Shown here: piece after piece, positions 55,446 to 62,890 of the stretch
Layout of the letters: every line of letters begins with the position of its first letter
Position numbering within the stretch: the stretch's first letter is position 1
Assembly: GCF_002954355.1 (NCBI RefSeq)
Contig: NZ_MQVV01000010.1
Location: 186,001-250,000 of the forward strand
DNA length: 64,000 nt
Direction: 5' to 3'
DNA from: Nonlabens tegetincola
GTDB lineage: Bacteria; Bacteroidota; Bacteroidia; Flavobacteriales; Flavobacteriaceae
Notes under the pieces: generated by a model
Database searches by the model: none
What the model was told of the DNA's origin: nothing
What the model saw: only the letters and a program-made list of their open reading frames with translations
Made by a program: the position numbers and the translations under genes

Positions 55446-55572
55446 TATATTAATCACTATTTTTTATTTAAAAATTTTAAAAGAAAAATCTATGATATAA
55501 TATATGTTAATAACAACTAGAAGAAGTAAAACTTTAAAAATTTAAGAAAGCAGAAAAAAAGAAAGGTATCTC

Positions 55573-55698
55573 TTAAAATGCCGTAGTGGCATTACTAGCA
55601 TCAAGAGCAATAAAAATGAGAATAGCACATACTATAGCAGCTACTAGTAATATTCCTAGAAAAAAATAGATCGTAAACTTCTTATGTTTGAGAGACAT
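55573..55698 (-). CDS. 41-residue single-TM protein
   Basis: Small gene in the rpiB-rnr gap: ATG at 55698, stop at 55573-55575. The protein starts MSLKHKKFTIYFFLGILL, has one membrane helix (about 10-31) and ends LDASNATTAF. The basic start and hydrophobic middle look like a genuine small membrane protein, but no homologue is known to me. It sits on the strand of rpiB, 545 bp upstream of it. Confidence 0.5.
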   Translation of the reverse strand: MSLKHKKFTIYFFLGILLVAAIVCAILIFIALDASNATTAF

Positions 55699-55836
55699 TG
55701 TTTGGTTTAAACTATGTTTATATAACGTCTAAATTCATTTAAAGTTACACTTTTATTAAGGAATTTTTAAGATTTATTTATAATTTGTTCAATATTAATT
55801 ATTTGTAAAGCAATTATGATTGAGTTGTATAAAGAG

Positions 55837-55844
55837 TAACTTTG
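55837..55844 (+). promoter_or_regulatory. -7 box of rnr
   Basis: TAACTTTG matches TAnnTTTG exactly and ends 7 bp before the rnr ATG, implying a leaderless or nearly leaderless mRNA. Confidence 0.5.
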
Positions 55845-55851
55845 TTTATAT

Positions 55852-58062
55852 ATGAAGAAAAAGAAATCACGAAAATCAAAGACCAAGTTTCAAAACTTAA
55901 GTCAAAGTGTTCTCAATATTTTAAAAAACGAACCCAATAAACTATTTAATTACAAACAGATATGCGCCAAACTAGGAATAAAAGATTCTAGTGGCCGCAA
56001 TCAGGTAATTAAAAAACTACATCAATTAAAAGCTAAAGACAAGATTGAAGAAGTTGATCGTGGTAAATTCAAGATCATTAAAGCAATTGATTATTACACG
56101 GGAATTCTCGATGTAAGCTCTCGCGGCACCGGTTATGTTATAACCGAAGAATTACAAGAAGACATAATGATTCCTAAAAGATCCATCGGTCAGGCACTTG
56201 ATGGTGATCAAGTTGAAGTCTATGTCTATCACCGTAGACGAGGACAACAACCAGAAGGTGAGGTTACTAAGGTACTACAGCGCAATAAAACAGAATTTGT
56301 GGGAACTATTGAAGTTCATGAAAAATTTGCATTTGTAAATATTGCAAACCCAAAAATAACTACAGACTTCTTTATTTCTAAAAGCAATATTAATGGTGCC
56401 AAGGATGGTCAAGTTGTACTAGTCGAGTTCTTAGAATGGAACGATAAACAAGATTCACCTAATGGTAAAGTAAAGGATATTCTAGGTGATCCAGGTGAGC
56501 ATGATACTGAGATTCATGCCATTCTAGCGCAATACGGTCTTCCTTATGAGTTTCCTATCGAGGTTGAAAAGTTCACTGAACAGTTGGATAAAACCATAAG
56601 TAAGCAAGAAATTAACAAGCGTCGTGACATGCGCGAGGATCTCACCTTTACGATAGACCCTAAAGATGCAAAGGATTTTGACGATGCCTTATCATTTAAA
56701 GTCTTAGAAAACGGTAATTATGAAATAGGAATCCATATTGCCGATGTTTCTCACTACGTTAAACCAGGAACTGTTCTCGATGATGAAGCCTATGAACGTG
56801 CCACATCAGTATATCTAGTAGATAGAGTAGTACCCATGTTACCTGAAGTATTATCAAATGGTGTGTGTTCCTTAAATCCTCATGAGGACAAACTATGTTT
56901 TTCTGCAGTATTTGAATTAGACGATAAAGCAGTTATCCACAATCAATGGTTCGGTAGAACAGTTATTCACAGCGATCAGCGATTTGCTTATGAAGAAGCG
57001 CAACATATCATTGAAACGCAACAGGATGAAATACCTGAAGATATCTCGCTTTCGCGAAAGCGTACAAAAATACCTACTCTTATTGTTCAAGCCACTCTTA
57101 AACTTGATGAACTTGCTAAAATCATGCGAGCAAAGCGCATGCAATCTGGAGCATTGAGTTTTGATAAGACTGAGGTTAAATTTGATCTCAATGAAAACGA
57201 TGAGCCAGTAGGTGTGTTTTTTAAAACCTCTAAAGACGCTAATAAATTAATTGAAGAATTTATGTTATTAGCCAATAAAAAGGTAGCAGAATTTGTAGGA
57301 AAGCGTACCGCAAAAAACGGCGATAAAAAGACCTTTGTTTATAGAATACATGATGAACCTAATGATGAAAAGCTTAATGCCCTTGCAGGCGTAGTAAAGA
57401 AATTTGGTCATCAATTAGACTTAAGAGATCGTAATAGAGTAACCTCATCACTTAATAAACTATTACATGATGTTAAAGGTGCTAAGGAGCAAAACATGGT
57501 TGATACCCTAGCTATACGGTCTATGTCAAAAGCTGTTTACTCTACTGATAATATTGGTCACTATGGACTAGCCTTTGATTATTATTCTCATTTTACGAGT
57601 CCTATAAGACGTTATCCAGATGTTATGGTTCACAGACTTTTACAACATTATCTAGATGGTGGAAAAAGTGCCGATGAAGAAGTGTATGAAGTAAAATGTG
57701 ATCATTCTTCTAACATGGAAATGCTTGCTTCAAAAGCAGAAAGAGATAGTATCAAATACATGCAGGTCAAATACATGAAAAACCATGAAGATGAAGAGTT
57801 TTTAGGAGTTATTTCTGGTGTGACCGATTGGGGTATATATGTGGAGATTATTGAAAACAAGTGTGAAGGTATGATTAGGTTAGGTGATCTAGACGACGAT
57901 AGTTATGAATTTGTTGAGGAAGATTTTGCTGTTGTAGGTAGACGTACTAAAAATACCTATACACTAGGTGACGAGGTTTATGTTAAAGTCAAAAACGCCG
58001 ATTTAGTCAAGAAACAATTAGATTTTTGGATGGTTGGCAGTAAAGAACAGGTAGAATCCTAA
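55852..58062 (+). CDS. rnr: Ribonuclease R
   Basis: 736-residue 3'-5' exoribonuclease of the RNB/RNase II family. An N-terminal winged-helix region (about 10-65) is followed by cold-shock domains, the RNB catalytic domain with the metal-binding motif TIDPKDAKDFDDALSF, a C-terminal RNB segment HFTSPIRRYPDVMVHRLLQ, and an S1 domain (about 650-730; GVISGVTDWGIYVEI). It degrades structured RNA. The dispersed palindrome is embedded in frame (read as LSRKR) in the RNB domain. Its stop overlaps the next ATG by one base (TAATG). Confidence 0.96.
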   Translation: MKKKKSRKSKTKFQNLSQSVLNILKNEPNKLFNYKQICAKLGIKDSSGRNQVIKKLHQLKAKDKIEEVDRGKFKIIKAIDYYTGILDVSSRGTGYVITEELQEDIMIPKRSIGQALDGDQVEVYVYHRRRGQQPEGEVTKVLQRNKTEFVGTIEVHEKFAFVNIANPKITTDFFISKSNINGAKDGQVVLVEFLEWNDKQDSPNGKVKDILGDPGEHDTEIHAILAQYGLPYEFPIEVEKFTEQLDKTISKQEINKRRDMREDLTFTIDPKDAKDFDDALSFKVLENGNYEIGIHIADVSHYVKPGTVLDDEAYERATSVYLVDRVVPMLPEVLSNGVCSLNPHEDKLCFSAVFELDDKAVIHNQWFGRTVIHSDQRFAYEEAQHIIETQQDEIPEDISLSRKRTKIPTLIVQATLKLDELAKIMRAKRMQSGALSFDKTEVKFDLNENDEPVGVFFKTSKDANKLIEEFMLLANKKVAEFVGKRTAKNGDKKTFVYRIHDEPNDEKLNALAGVVKKFGHQLDLRDRNRVTSSLNKLLHDVKGAKEQNMVDTLAIRSMSKAVYSTDNIGHYGLAFDYYSHFTSPIRRYPDVMVHRLLQHYLDGGKSADEEVYEVKCDHSSNMEMLASKAERDSIKYMQVKYMKNHEDEEFLGVISGVTDWGIYVEIIENKCEGMIRLGDLDDDSYEFVEEDFAVVGRRTKNTYTLGDEVYVKVKNADLVKKQLDFWMVGSKEQVES
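57047..57062. repeat. Dispersed palindrome inside rnr
   Basis: Perfect CGCTTTCGCGAAAGCG, read as L-S-R-K-R within the RNB catalytic domain. Confidence 0.92.
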
Positions 58063-58229
58063 TGAAAACGAAAATTTGTCATACTTGTCAAAAAGATGAC
58101 AATGTGATGTATCGTATTCAATTTTCAGGAAGTAATCAATGGGTTTTTTGTTGTAAGTCTTGTACACAACATCATCAATCTGATATTAATTACCGTTATG
58201 GAGGCACCTGGAAAGGCAACCGTCATTAA
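58062..58229 (+). CDS. 55-residue zinc-ribbon-like protein coupled to rnr
   Basis: Small gene starting in the TAATG overlap with the rnr stop. The protein (MKTKICHTCQKDDNVMYRI... ending GGTWKGNRH) has CxxC at Cys6/Cys9 and CCxxC at Cys30/31/34, a probable zinc ribbon. It is rich in aromatic and basic residues, as in RNA- or nucleic-acid-binding ribbons. The tight coupling suggests it works with RNase R. No named family recognised. Confidence 0.72.
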   Translation: MKTKICHTCQKDDNVMYRIQFSGSNQWVFCCKSCTQHHQSDINYRYGGTWKGNRH

Positions 58230-58247
58230 TTAAAATGCATTTAATTA

Positions 58248-58278
58248 TGTATTTAATCGATATTAATTGTATTTAATC
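58248..58278. repeat. Direct repeat TGTATTTAATC
   Basis: Two exact copies of TGTATTTAATC start 20 bp apart (58248 and 58268), with a related TGCATTTAAT just before (58236). Possible operator or just AT-rich sequence. Confidence 0.35.
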
Positions 58279-58410
58279 TAATATTACTAGTCAGTATAAT
58301 TCAATTTTAAAAGTAATCTGGAACTGGTAGATATTTGTATTGTAATTGAGAGTGGTTACTTAGTTACAACATTTTCATGGTTTTATGAAATAGAATATTT
58401 TCAATTAAGA

Positions 58411-58470
58411 AAGTTTTTTGGTTGGTTAGTAAAATCCCGTTATCCTCTTCAGGATGCGGGATTTTCTTTT
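58411..58470 (+). ncRNA. Repeat-plus-hairpin unit 1 (candidate small RNA)
   Basis: Starts with the 18-nt repeat AAGTTTTTTGGTTGGTTA (58411-58428), shared exactly with unit 2, followed at once by a long hairpin: AAAATCCCG / CGGGATTTT (58431-58439 / 58457-58465) with an inner ATCCT-CTTC-AGGAT stem, then CTTTT. No ORF is visible. The hairpin is a good intrinsic terminator; whether the repeat marks the 5' part of a small RNA is inference. Confidence 0.4.
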
Positions 58471-58477
58471 AAAATTA

Positions 58478-58493
58478 ATTATGCACGCATAAT
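58478..58493. repeat. Inverted repeat upstream of unit 2
   Basis: ATTATGC-AC-GCATAAT, a perfect 7-bp inverted repeat with a 2-bp spacer, typical of an operator for a dimeric regulator. It lies just before a TGGCACGGGTTTTGG sequence that resembles a sigma-54 promoter. Confidence 0.45.
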
Positions 58494-58497
58494 AGTT

Positions 58498-58512
58498 TGG
58501 CACGGGTTTTGG
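58498..58512 (+). promoter_or_regulatory. Sigma-54-like promoter sequence
   Basis: TGGCACGGGTTTTGG compares with consensus TGGCACG-N4-TTGC: a perfect -24 element, correct spacing, and a -12 element with C changed to G. It lies about 50 bp upstream of unit 2. The -12 mismatch and the lack of a visible rpoN or activator gene make this tentative. Confidence 0.3.
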
Positions 58513-58549
58513 AAAGATATAGTTGAAGGTTATTAAGAGTAATTTTCAT

Positions 58550-58602
58550 AAGTTTTTTGGTTGGTTAATGAAACAGCAGTCTTTTAGGCTGCTGTTTCTA
58601 TT
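58550..58602 (+). ncRNA. Repeat-plus-hairpin unit 2 (candidate small RNA)
   Basis: Second copy of AAGTTTTTTGGTTGGTTA (58550-58567), followed by the hairpin GAAACAGCAG / CTGCTGTTTC (58570-58579 / 58589-58598) and T-rich sequence. The hairpin sequence is unrelated to that of unit 1, while the 18-nt lead is identical. Confidence 0.4.
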
Positions 58603-58656
58603 TATACAAACTGTAACATATTTATTTTTTGATTGTCTGTATATAAAATAACAATC

Positions 58657-59331
58657 ATGAAATTTATAGTAAGCAGTTTAATTGTACTCTTCTCGGTAAT
58701 AATAGTAGCCCAAAATCCTATTGAGGAAGACATGGGAAATTTTGATACAATAAAAACATTTGACTTAGTCAAAGTCAATTTAGTGAAATCTGATGTTAAT
58801 AAACTAGTCATAACAGGCGAGGATGCCCAGGACGTAGAGTTTGTTTTAAAAAATAAAACTCTTAAAATCAGAATGAAAACGGAACGAATTTTTGATGGTC
58901 AAAATACCTTTATACACGTTTATTATAAAGATCTACAAACTATTGATGGTAATGAAGGATCAGTCATCGTAGTTAATGAATTAATGACTCAAAACAATCT
59001 TGAAATCAAAGTGCAAGAAGGAGCTAGGGTAGAAGCTGGTGTTGCGATTGAGCATTTGGATATAAGAGCAGTAACTGGTGGTATTGTTTCTTTAACAGGA
59101 GCAGCAAAAAACCAAAATATTGTTGTTAATACAGGTGGAATAGTTGAAAATGCAGGTTTAAAAACTGATGATTCTCGAGTTAAAATACAAGCTGGTGGTG
59201 AGGTTGAAGTGTATGCGAGTAATTACGTGAAAATTAGAATTAATGCCGGTGGCGATGTAATGATATACGGTAATCCAAATAATATTAATAAGAAAACTGT
59301 ATTTGGAGGTCGTATTGAAATTGTGGAATAA
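58657..59331 (+). CDS. Head GIN (DUF2807) domain protein
   Basis: 224 residues: signal peptide (MKFIVSSLIVLFSVIIVAQ), then a beta-helix of GIN/DUF2807 type (FDLVKVNLVKSDVNKLVITGED, later IRAVTGGIVSLTGAAKNQNIVVNTGGIV). Secreted or periplasmic, function unknown; such proteins are common in Bacteroidota. The ATG at 58657 gives the signal peptide; an upstream ATG-free GTG-like extension is unlikely. Confidence 0.85.
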   Translation: MKFIVSSLIVLFSVIIVAQNPIEEDMGNFDTIKTFDLVKVNLVKSDVNKLVITGEDAQDVEFVLKNKTLKIRMKTERIFDGQNTFIHVYYKDLQTIDGNEGSVIVVNELMTQNNLEIKVQEGARVEAGVAIEHLDIRAVTGGIVSLTGAAKNQNIVVNTGGIVENAGLKTDDSRVKIQAGGEVEVYASNYVKIRINAGGDVMIYGNPNNINKKTVFGGRIEIVE

Positions 59332-59374
59332 CGACGTTATATCGTTCATTAAACTTTAGTTTTCTTAACTATCA

Positions 59375-59406
59375 TTTGATAAGCCTTAGGTTATCTATTA
59401 TTTTTG
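59375..59406 (+). promoter_or_regulatory. Full Bacteroidota promoter of LysE gene
   Basis: TTTG (59375-59378), 20-bp spacer, TATTTTTG (59399-59406): both elements of the TTTG-N19/20-TAnnTTTG consensus, 20 bp upstream of the ATG. This is the best complete promoter in the window. Confidence 0.7.
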
Positions 59407-59426
59407 AGCTATAACTGATTTGTTAT

Positions 59427-60104
59427 ATGCTAGAAGATATATATAGTGCTATCCCATTAGGTTTTGGTATGGCTTTTTTAATAGGGCCAGTGTTTTTTGC
59501 CTTATTAGAAACAAGCGCCATAAAGGGTTTTAGAGCTGCTCTAGCTCTTGATATAGGAGTCATACTAGCGGATATCATTTTTCTTCTAGTCGCCTATTTT
59601 ATGACCTCTAGTATTTTAGAAAAATTAAAGGATGATCCTGCATTATACATTTTTGGTGGTAGTATTTTATGCATTTATGGAGTAATTTCCTTTATAAAAA
59701 CCAAGAAAACATACCTTAAAGAAGTAGATAAAGGAGTTTTAATCGTACAGAAGAACAATTATTATTCCCTGTTTATCAAAGGATTTTTACTCAATTTTAT
59801 CAATATTGGCGTTTTAGGTTTCTGGTTGGGATTGATTGTAGTATTTAGTCCTCAACTAGAGAATGATGAAAATCGTATACTGGTATTTTTCAGTACTGTT
59901 TTACTTACTTATTTCATTGTAGATTTATGTAAGATAGTATTAGCAAAAAGTTTAAATAGATACTTAACTCCACTTAGAATATTTTGGTTAAAAAGACTAA
60001 TCGCTATTGTCATGTTAATATGTGGAGCAGTATTGATTATTAAAGGTGTATTTCCTCAAACCACAGTTATAATAGAAAATCAATTACCAGAATTACCACA
60101 TTAA
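59427..60104 (+). CDS. LysE family exporter
   Basis: 225-residue membrane protein with six hydrophobic segments and the family start IPLGFGMAFLIGPVFFALLETS. LysE/RhtB proteins export amino acids or similar small molecules. Substrate unknown. The next small gene begins 1 bp after its stop. Confidence 0.88.
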   Translation: MLEDIYSAIPLGFGMAFLIGPVFFALLETSAIKGFRAALALDIGVILADIIFLLVAYFMTSSILEKLKDDPALYIFGGSILCIYGVISFIKTKKTYLKEVDKGVLIVQKNNYYSLFIKGFLLNFINIGVLGFWLGLIVVFSPQLENDENRILVFFSTVLLTYFIVDLCKIVLAKSLNRYLTPLRIFWLKRLIAIVMLICGAVLIIKGVFPQTTVIIENQLPELPH

Positions 60105-60105
60105 A

Positions 60106-60339
60106 ATGAGATGGATTGCTTACGTATTAGGAGTTCTTGCAATTGGTTTTTTACAATTTATTTTATTTATAATTTTTGTTCCTGACTCTTGTGTGTACCA
60201 CACACAATCGGACGAAAGACCCTTTTTAATTAAATACTGTTATGAAGGTGTTCATCCAACTCCAAATGTTTTAAATATTGTATTAACGATAGTAATCGGA
60301 CTGGCATTAGGTCACTTTATCGCAAAACGTATTCAATAA
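60106..60339 (+). CDS. Small two-TM membrane protein
   Basis: 77 residues with two membrane segments (IAYVLGVLAIGFLQFILFIIFVP and VLNIVLTIVIGLALGHFI) and a loop with two Cys (CVYHTQSDERPFLIKYC). Function unknown; co-transcribed with the LysE gene. Confidence 0.65.
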   Translation: MRWIAYVLGVLAIGFLQFILFIIFVPDSCVYHTQSDERPFLIKYCYEGVHPTPNVLNIVLTIVIGLALGHFIAKRIQ

Positions 60340-60369
60340 AAAAATCCCCAGTAATTACTGAGGATTTTT
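60340..60369. terminator. Terminator after LysE operon
   Basis: Stem AAAAATCC / GGATTTTT enclosing an inner CAGTAATTACTG palindrome. It lies between the LysE operon and the convergent tRNA-Cys gene and may serve both. Confidence 0.75.
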
Positions 60370-60370
60370 G

Positions 60371-60441
60371 AGGTGCCAAGCGGATTCGAACCGCTGTAGT
60401 AGGTTTTGCAGACCCAAGCCTAGCCACTCGGCCATGGCACC
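60371..60441 (-). tRNA. tRNA-Cys (GCA)
   Basis: 71-nt cloverleaf on the minus strand: acceptor GGTGCCA / TGGCACC with discriminator U, D-arm GCCGAGTGGC region, anticodon loop CTGCAAA with anticodon GCA, T-arm AGCGGTTCGAATCCGCT. CCA is not encoded. Confidence 0.96.
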
Positions 60442-60516
60442 TTGTGGACGGCAAAAATAGTAAAAAAGAACAGTTTTTAGGATATCAATCGATAAAATCT
60501 AAAAAGCTGTTATTCT

Positions 60517-60873
60517 TTATCTACTTTCTGACATTTCAATGATTACACTTTCAACGTCTCCACCTATAGGAGGATTTATTTTAGCTACTTGTACAGTAGC
60601 TTGTTGAACTAGTGGTTCTTCTTTAAAAATTCTATCTAGTATACGTTTTGCAACTTGCTCCAGTAATTTAGATCTTATTGCCATTTCCTCCTTAATAATT
60701 CTATTAAGGGAAACATAATCTACTGTATCTTTAAGGTGATCGGTTTGCGCACTTTTAGTTAAATCGGCACTTATTTCTAGATCCACTCTATAATCGCTAC
60801 CTATACGTTCTTCCTCGTCTAGACAGCCATGGTTAGTAAAAACTCTAACGTTATTCAATTTAATTTTATGCAT
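60517..60873 (-). CDS. folB: Dihydroneopterin aldolase
   Basis: 118-residue FolB (IKLNNVRVFTNHGCLDEEERIGSDYRVDLEI, DYVSLNRIIKEEM, EQVAKRILDRIF). It cleaves dihydroneopterin in folate synthesis. The usual HGV is HGC, with Cys in the position of Val. The ATG at 60873 (MHKIKLNN) is chosen because a perfect -7 box (60878-60885, minus strand) lies between it and the ATG at 60888. Confidence 0.93.
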   Translation of the reverse strand: MHKIKLNNVRVFTNHGCLDEEERIGSDYRVDLEISADLTKSAQTDHLKDTVDYVSLNRIIKEEMAIRSKLLEQVAKRILDRIFKEEPLVQQATVQVAKINPPIGGDVESVIIEMSESR

Positions 60874-60877
60874 AGGG

Positions 60878-60885
60878 CAAAGATA
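60878..60885 (-). promoter_or_regulatory. -7 box of folB
   Basis: TATCTTTG on the minus strand, exact TAnnTTTG, 4 bp before the ATG at 60873. It excludes the upstream ATG and implies a leaderless or nearly leaderless mRNA. Confidence 0.5.
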
Positions 60886-60910
60886 CATACCATTACTTAT
60901 CTATAAATCT

Positions 60911-60918
60911 TAACTTTG
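60911..60918 (+). promoter_or_regulatory. -7 box of glnS
   Basis: TAACTTTG, exact TAnnTTTG, 19 bp before the glnS ATG and back to back with the folB promoter. Confidence 0.5.
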
Positions 60919-60937
60919 CTTATAAAATAACATAGGG

Positions 60938-62614
60938 ATGAGCGATAAAAAGCCAGCTAACTTTATAGAAGAGATAATTGAAGCAGATCTTGAAAACGGA
61001 TTAAATCCAGATCATTTAAGATTTAGATTTCCACCAGAGCCTAATGGATTCTTGCACATAGGACATGCTAGTGCAATTTGCTTAAATTTTGGGTTAGGAG
61101 AGAAGTATAACAAACCAGTAAACTTAAGATTTGATGATACAAATCCTGCTAAAGAAGAATCTAAGTTTGTTGAAGCTATTCAAAAGGATATTGAATGGTT
61201 AGGTTATAAATGGGATAACCTATGTTACGCATCTGACTACTTCCAACAACTTTATGATTGGGCTATACAGCTTATAAAGGAAGGTAAAGCTTATGTTGAT
61301 TCTCAATCAAGTGAACAAATTGCTGAACAAAAAGGTACACCTACACAACCTGGAACTAATAGTCCTTATAGAAACCGTAGTATAGATGATAATCTGAAGT
61401 TATTTGAATCTATGAAAAATGGTGAATTTGGCGAGTCTGAGCATGTACTAAGAGCTAAGATTGATATGGCATCTTCAAACATGCTTATGAGAGATCCTAT
61501 CATGTATCGCGTTGTGAACAAACCACATCATAGAACAGGTAATGATTGGAAAATTTATCCCATGTATGATTGGACACATGGAGAAAGTGATTATTTAGAA
61601 CAAATAACTCACTCATTCTGTACTCTTGAATTTTTACCTCATAGAGAGCTTTATAATTGGTTTCTTGACCAAATAGTAGATAAGGATAAGATACGCCCTA
61701 AACAACGTGAATTTGCCCGTCGTAACGTCTCTCATACAGTAACTTCAAAACGCAAACTTCAAAAACTCGTTGATGATGGAATTGTTTCAGGTTGGGATGA
61801 TCCTAGAATGACCACCATTTCTGGAATGAGAAGAAGAGGTTATCCTGCTCAAGCAATCCGTAATTTTGCAGATTCTATAGGTATTGCAAAACGTGATAAT
61901 CTAGTTGACATGAACCATTTAGAGTATTTCGTAAGAGATTATCTAAATAAAGAAGCTGACCGAGTGATGGCAGTTCTAGATCCAGTTAAATTAGTAATTA
62001 CTAATTATCCTGAAGGTAAAGAAGAAATCTTACAAGCCGAAAATAGTCAGGAAGATGCATCTAGAGGATATAGAGAAGTACCTTTCTCAAAAGTACTTTA
62101 TATAGAACGTGAAGATTATAGGGAAGAAGCTAATAAGAAATTCTTTAGATTAAAGAATGGAAAAGAAGTAAGACTTAAAAATGCCTATATTATTAAGGGT
62201 GAAGGTTGTGTAAAAGATGAAAATGGTGTCATCACTGAAATACATGCAACCTACGATCCAGAATCAAAAAGTGGTAGTGGCACTGAGGCCAGTATGCGTC
62301 GCGTTAAAGGAACCTTACATTGGGTAAGTGCAGCCCATGCTGTACCAGTTGAGGTAAGATTATACGATAGACTGTTTAATGTTGCACAGCCAGACGCAGA
62401 TAAGGATGTGGATTTCATGCAATTCGTAAATAAAGAATCATTAAAAACTATCACAGCGTTTGGTGAACCAGCTTTAAAAGACTTAGAAGTAGGGAAAACG
62501 GTACAATTCCAGCGTATGGGTTATTTCTCAGTTGATAGGGATAGTACTTCAGAGAATCGAATTTTCAATAGAACAGTAACTCTAAGAGATACATGGGCAA
62601 AAATTGATCAATAG
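60938..62614 (+). CDS. glnS: Glutaminyl-tRNA synthetase
   Basis: 558-residue class I synthetase that charges tRNA-Gln. The HIGH motif is at residues 40-43 (PEPNGFLHIGHAS); the KMSKS-like motif is VTSKRKL (around residue 270). The C-terminal anticodon-binding beta-barrels are present (HWVSAAHAVPVEVRLYDRLF). Normal length. Presence of glnS fits direct Gln-tRNA charging. Confidence 0.97.
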   Translation: MSDKKPANFIEEIIEADLENGLNPDHLRFRFPPEPNGFLHIGHASAICLNFGLGEKYNKPVNLRFDDTNPAKEESKFVEAIQKDIEWLGYKWDNLCYASDYFQQLYDWAIQLIKEGKAYVDSQSSEQIAEQKGTPTQPGTNSPYRNRSIDDNLKLFESMKNGEFGESEHVLRAKIDMASSNMLMRDPIMYRVVNKPHHRTGNDWKIYPMYDWTHGESDYLEQITHSFCTLEFLPHRELYNWFLDQIVDKDKIRPKQREFARRNVSHTVTSKRKLQKLVDDGIVSGWDDPRMTTISGMRRRGYPAQAIRNFADSIGIAKRDNLVDMNHLEYFVRDYLNKEADRVMAVLDPVKLVITNYPEGKEEILQAENSQEDASRGYREVPFSKVLYIEREDYREEANKKFFRLKNGKEVRLKNAYIIKGEGCVKDENGVITEIHATYDPESKSGSGTEASMRRVKGTLHWVSAAHAVPVEVRLYDRLFNVAQPDADKDVDFMQFVNKESLKTITAFGEPALKDLEVGKTVQFQRMGYFSVDRDSTSENRIFNRTVTLRDTWAKIDQ

Positions 62615-62638
62615 TTTTTCTTATAATTTGCTTCCTTT

Positions 62639-62662
62639 GACATGAACTTCATGATTCATGTC
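62639..62662. repeat. Inverted repeat after glnS
   Basis: GACATGAA / TTCATGTC with an 8-bp spacer, 24 bp after the glnS stop. No T-run follows; the main terminator is further down. Confidence 0.4.
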
Positions 62663-62701
62663 TGCAGTCGCGAAAACATACAACATAAAAGCATAATCGC
62701 T

Positions 62702-62732
62702 AAAAAGTCATTCAGTAATGGATGGCTTTTTT
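62702..62732 (+). terminator. Terminator of glnS
   Basis: Stem AAAAAGTCATT / GGATGGCTTTTTT (with GU pairs) and a 7-nt loop, followed by Ts. Confidence 0.65.
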
Positions 62733-62851
62733 GGTTATAAATTGTATGATTTTAACAAAAATTGATAAATATTATATAGATTTTATGCTTTTTCATTGAA
62801 TTAATCAAAATGCTTATATATCTATTAACGCTGTAAGCTGTAGGAGTAAGG

Positions 62852-62859
62852 TACATTTG
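62852..62859 (+). promoter_or_regulatory. -7 box of YtxH operon
   Basis: TACATTTG, exact TAnnTTTG, 31 bp before the ATG at 62891. Confidence 0.5.
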
Positions 62860-62890
62860 TAATAACAAACAAATCAAAAAAAATATTACT

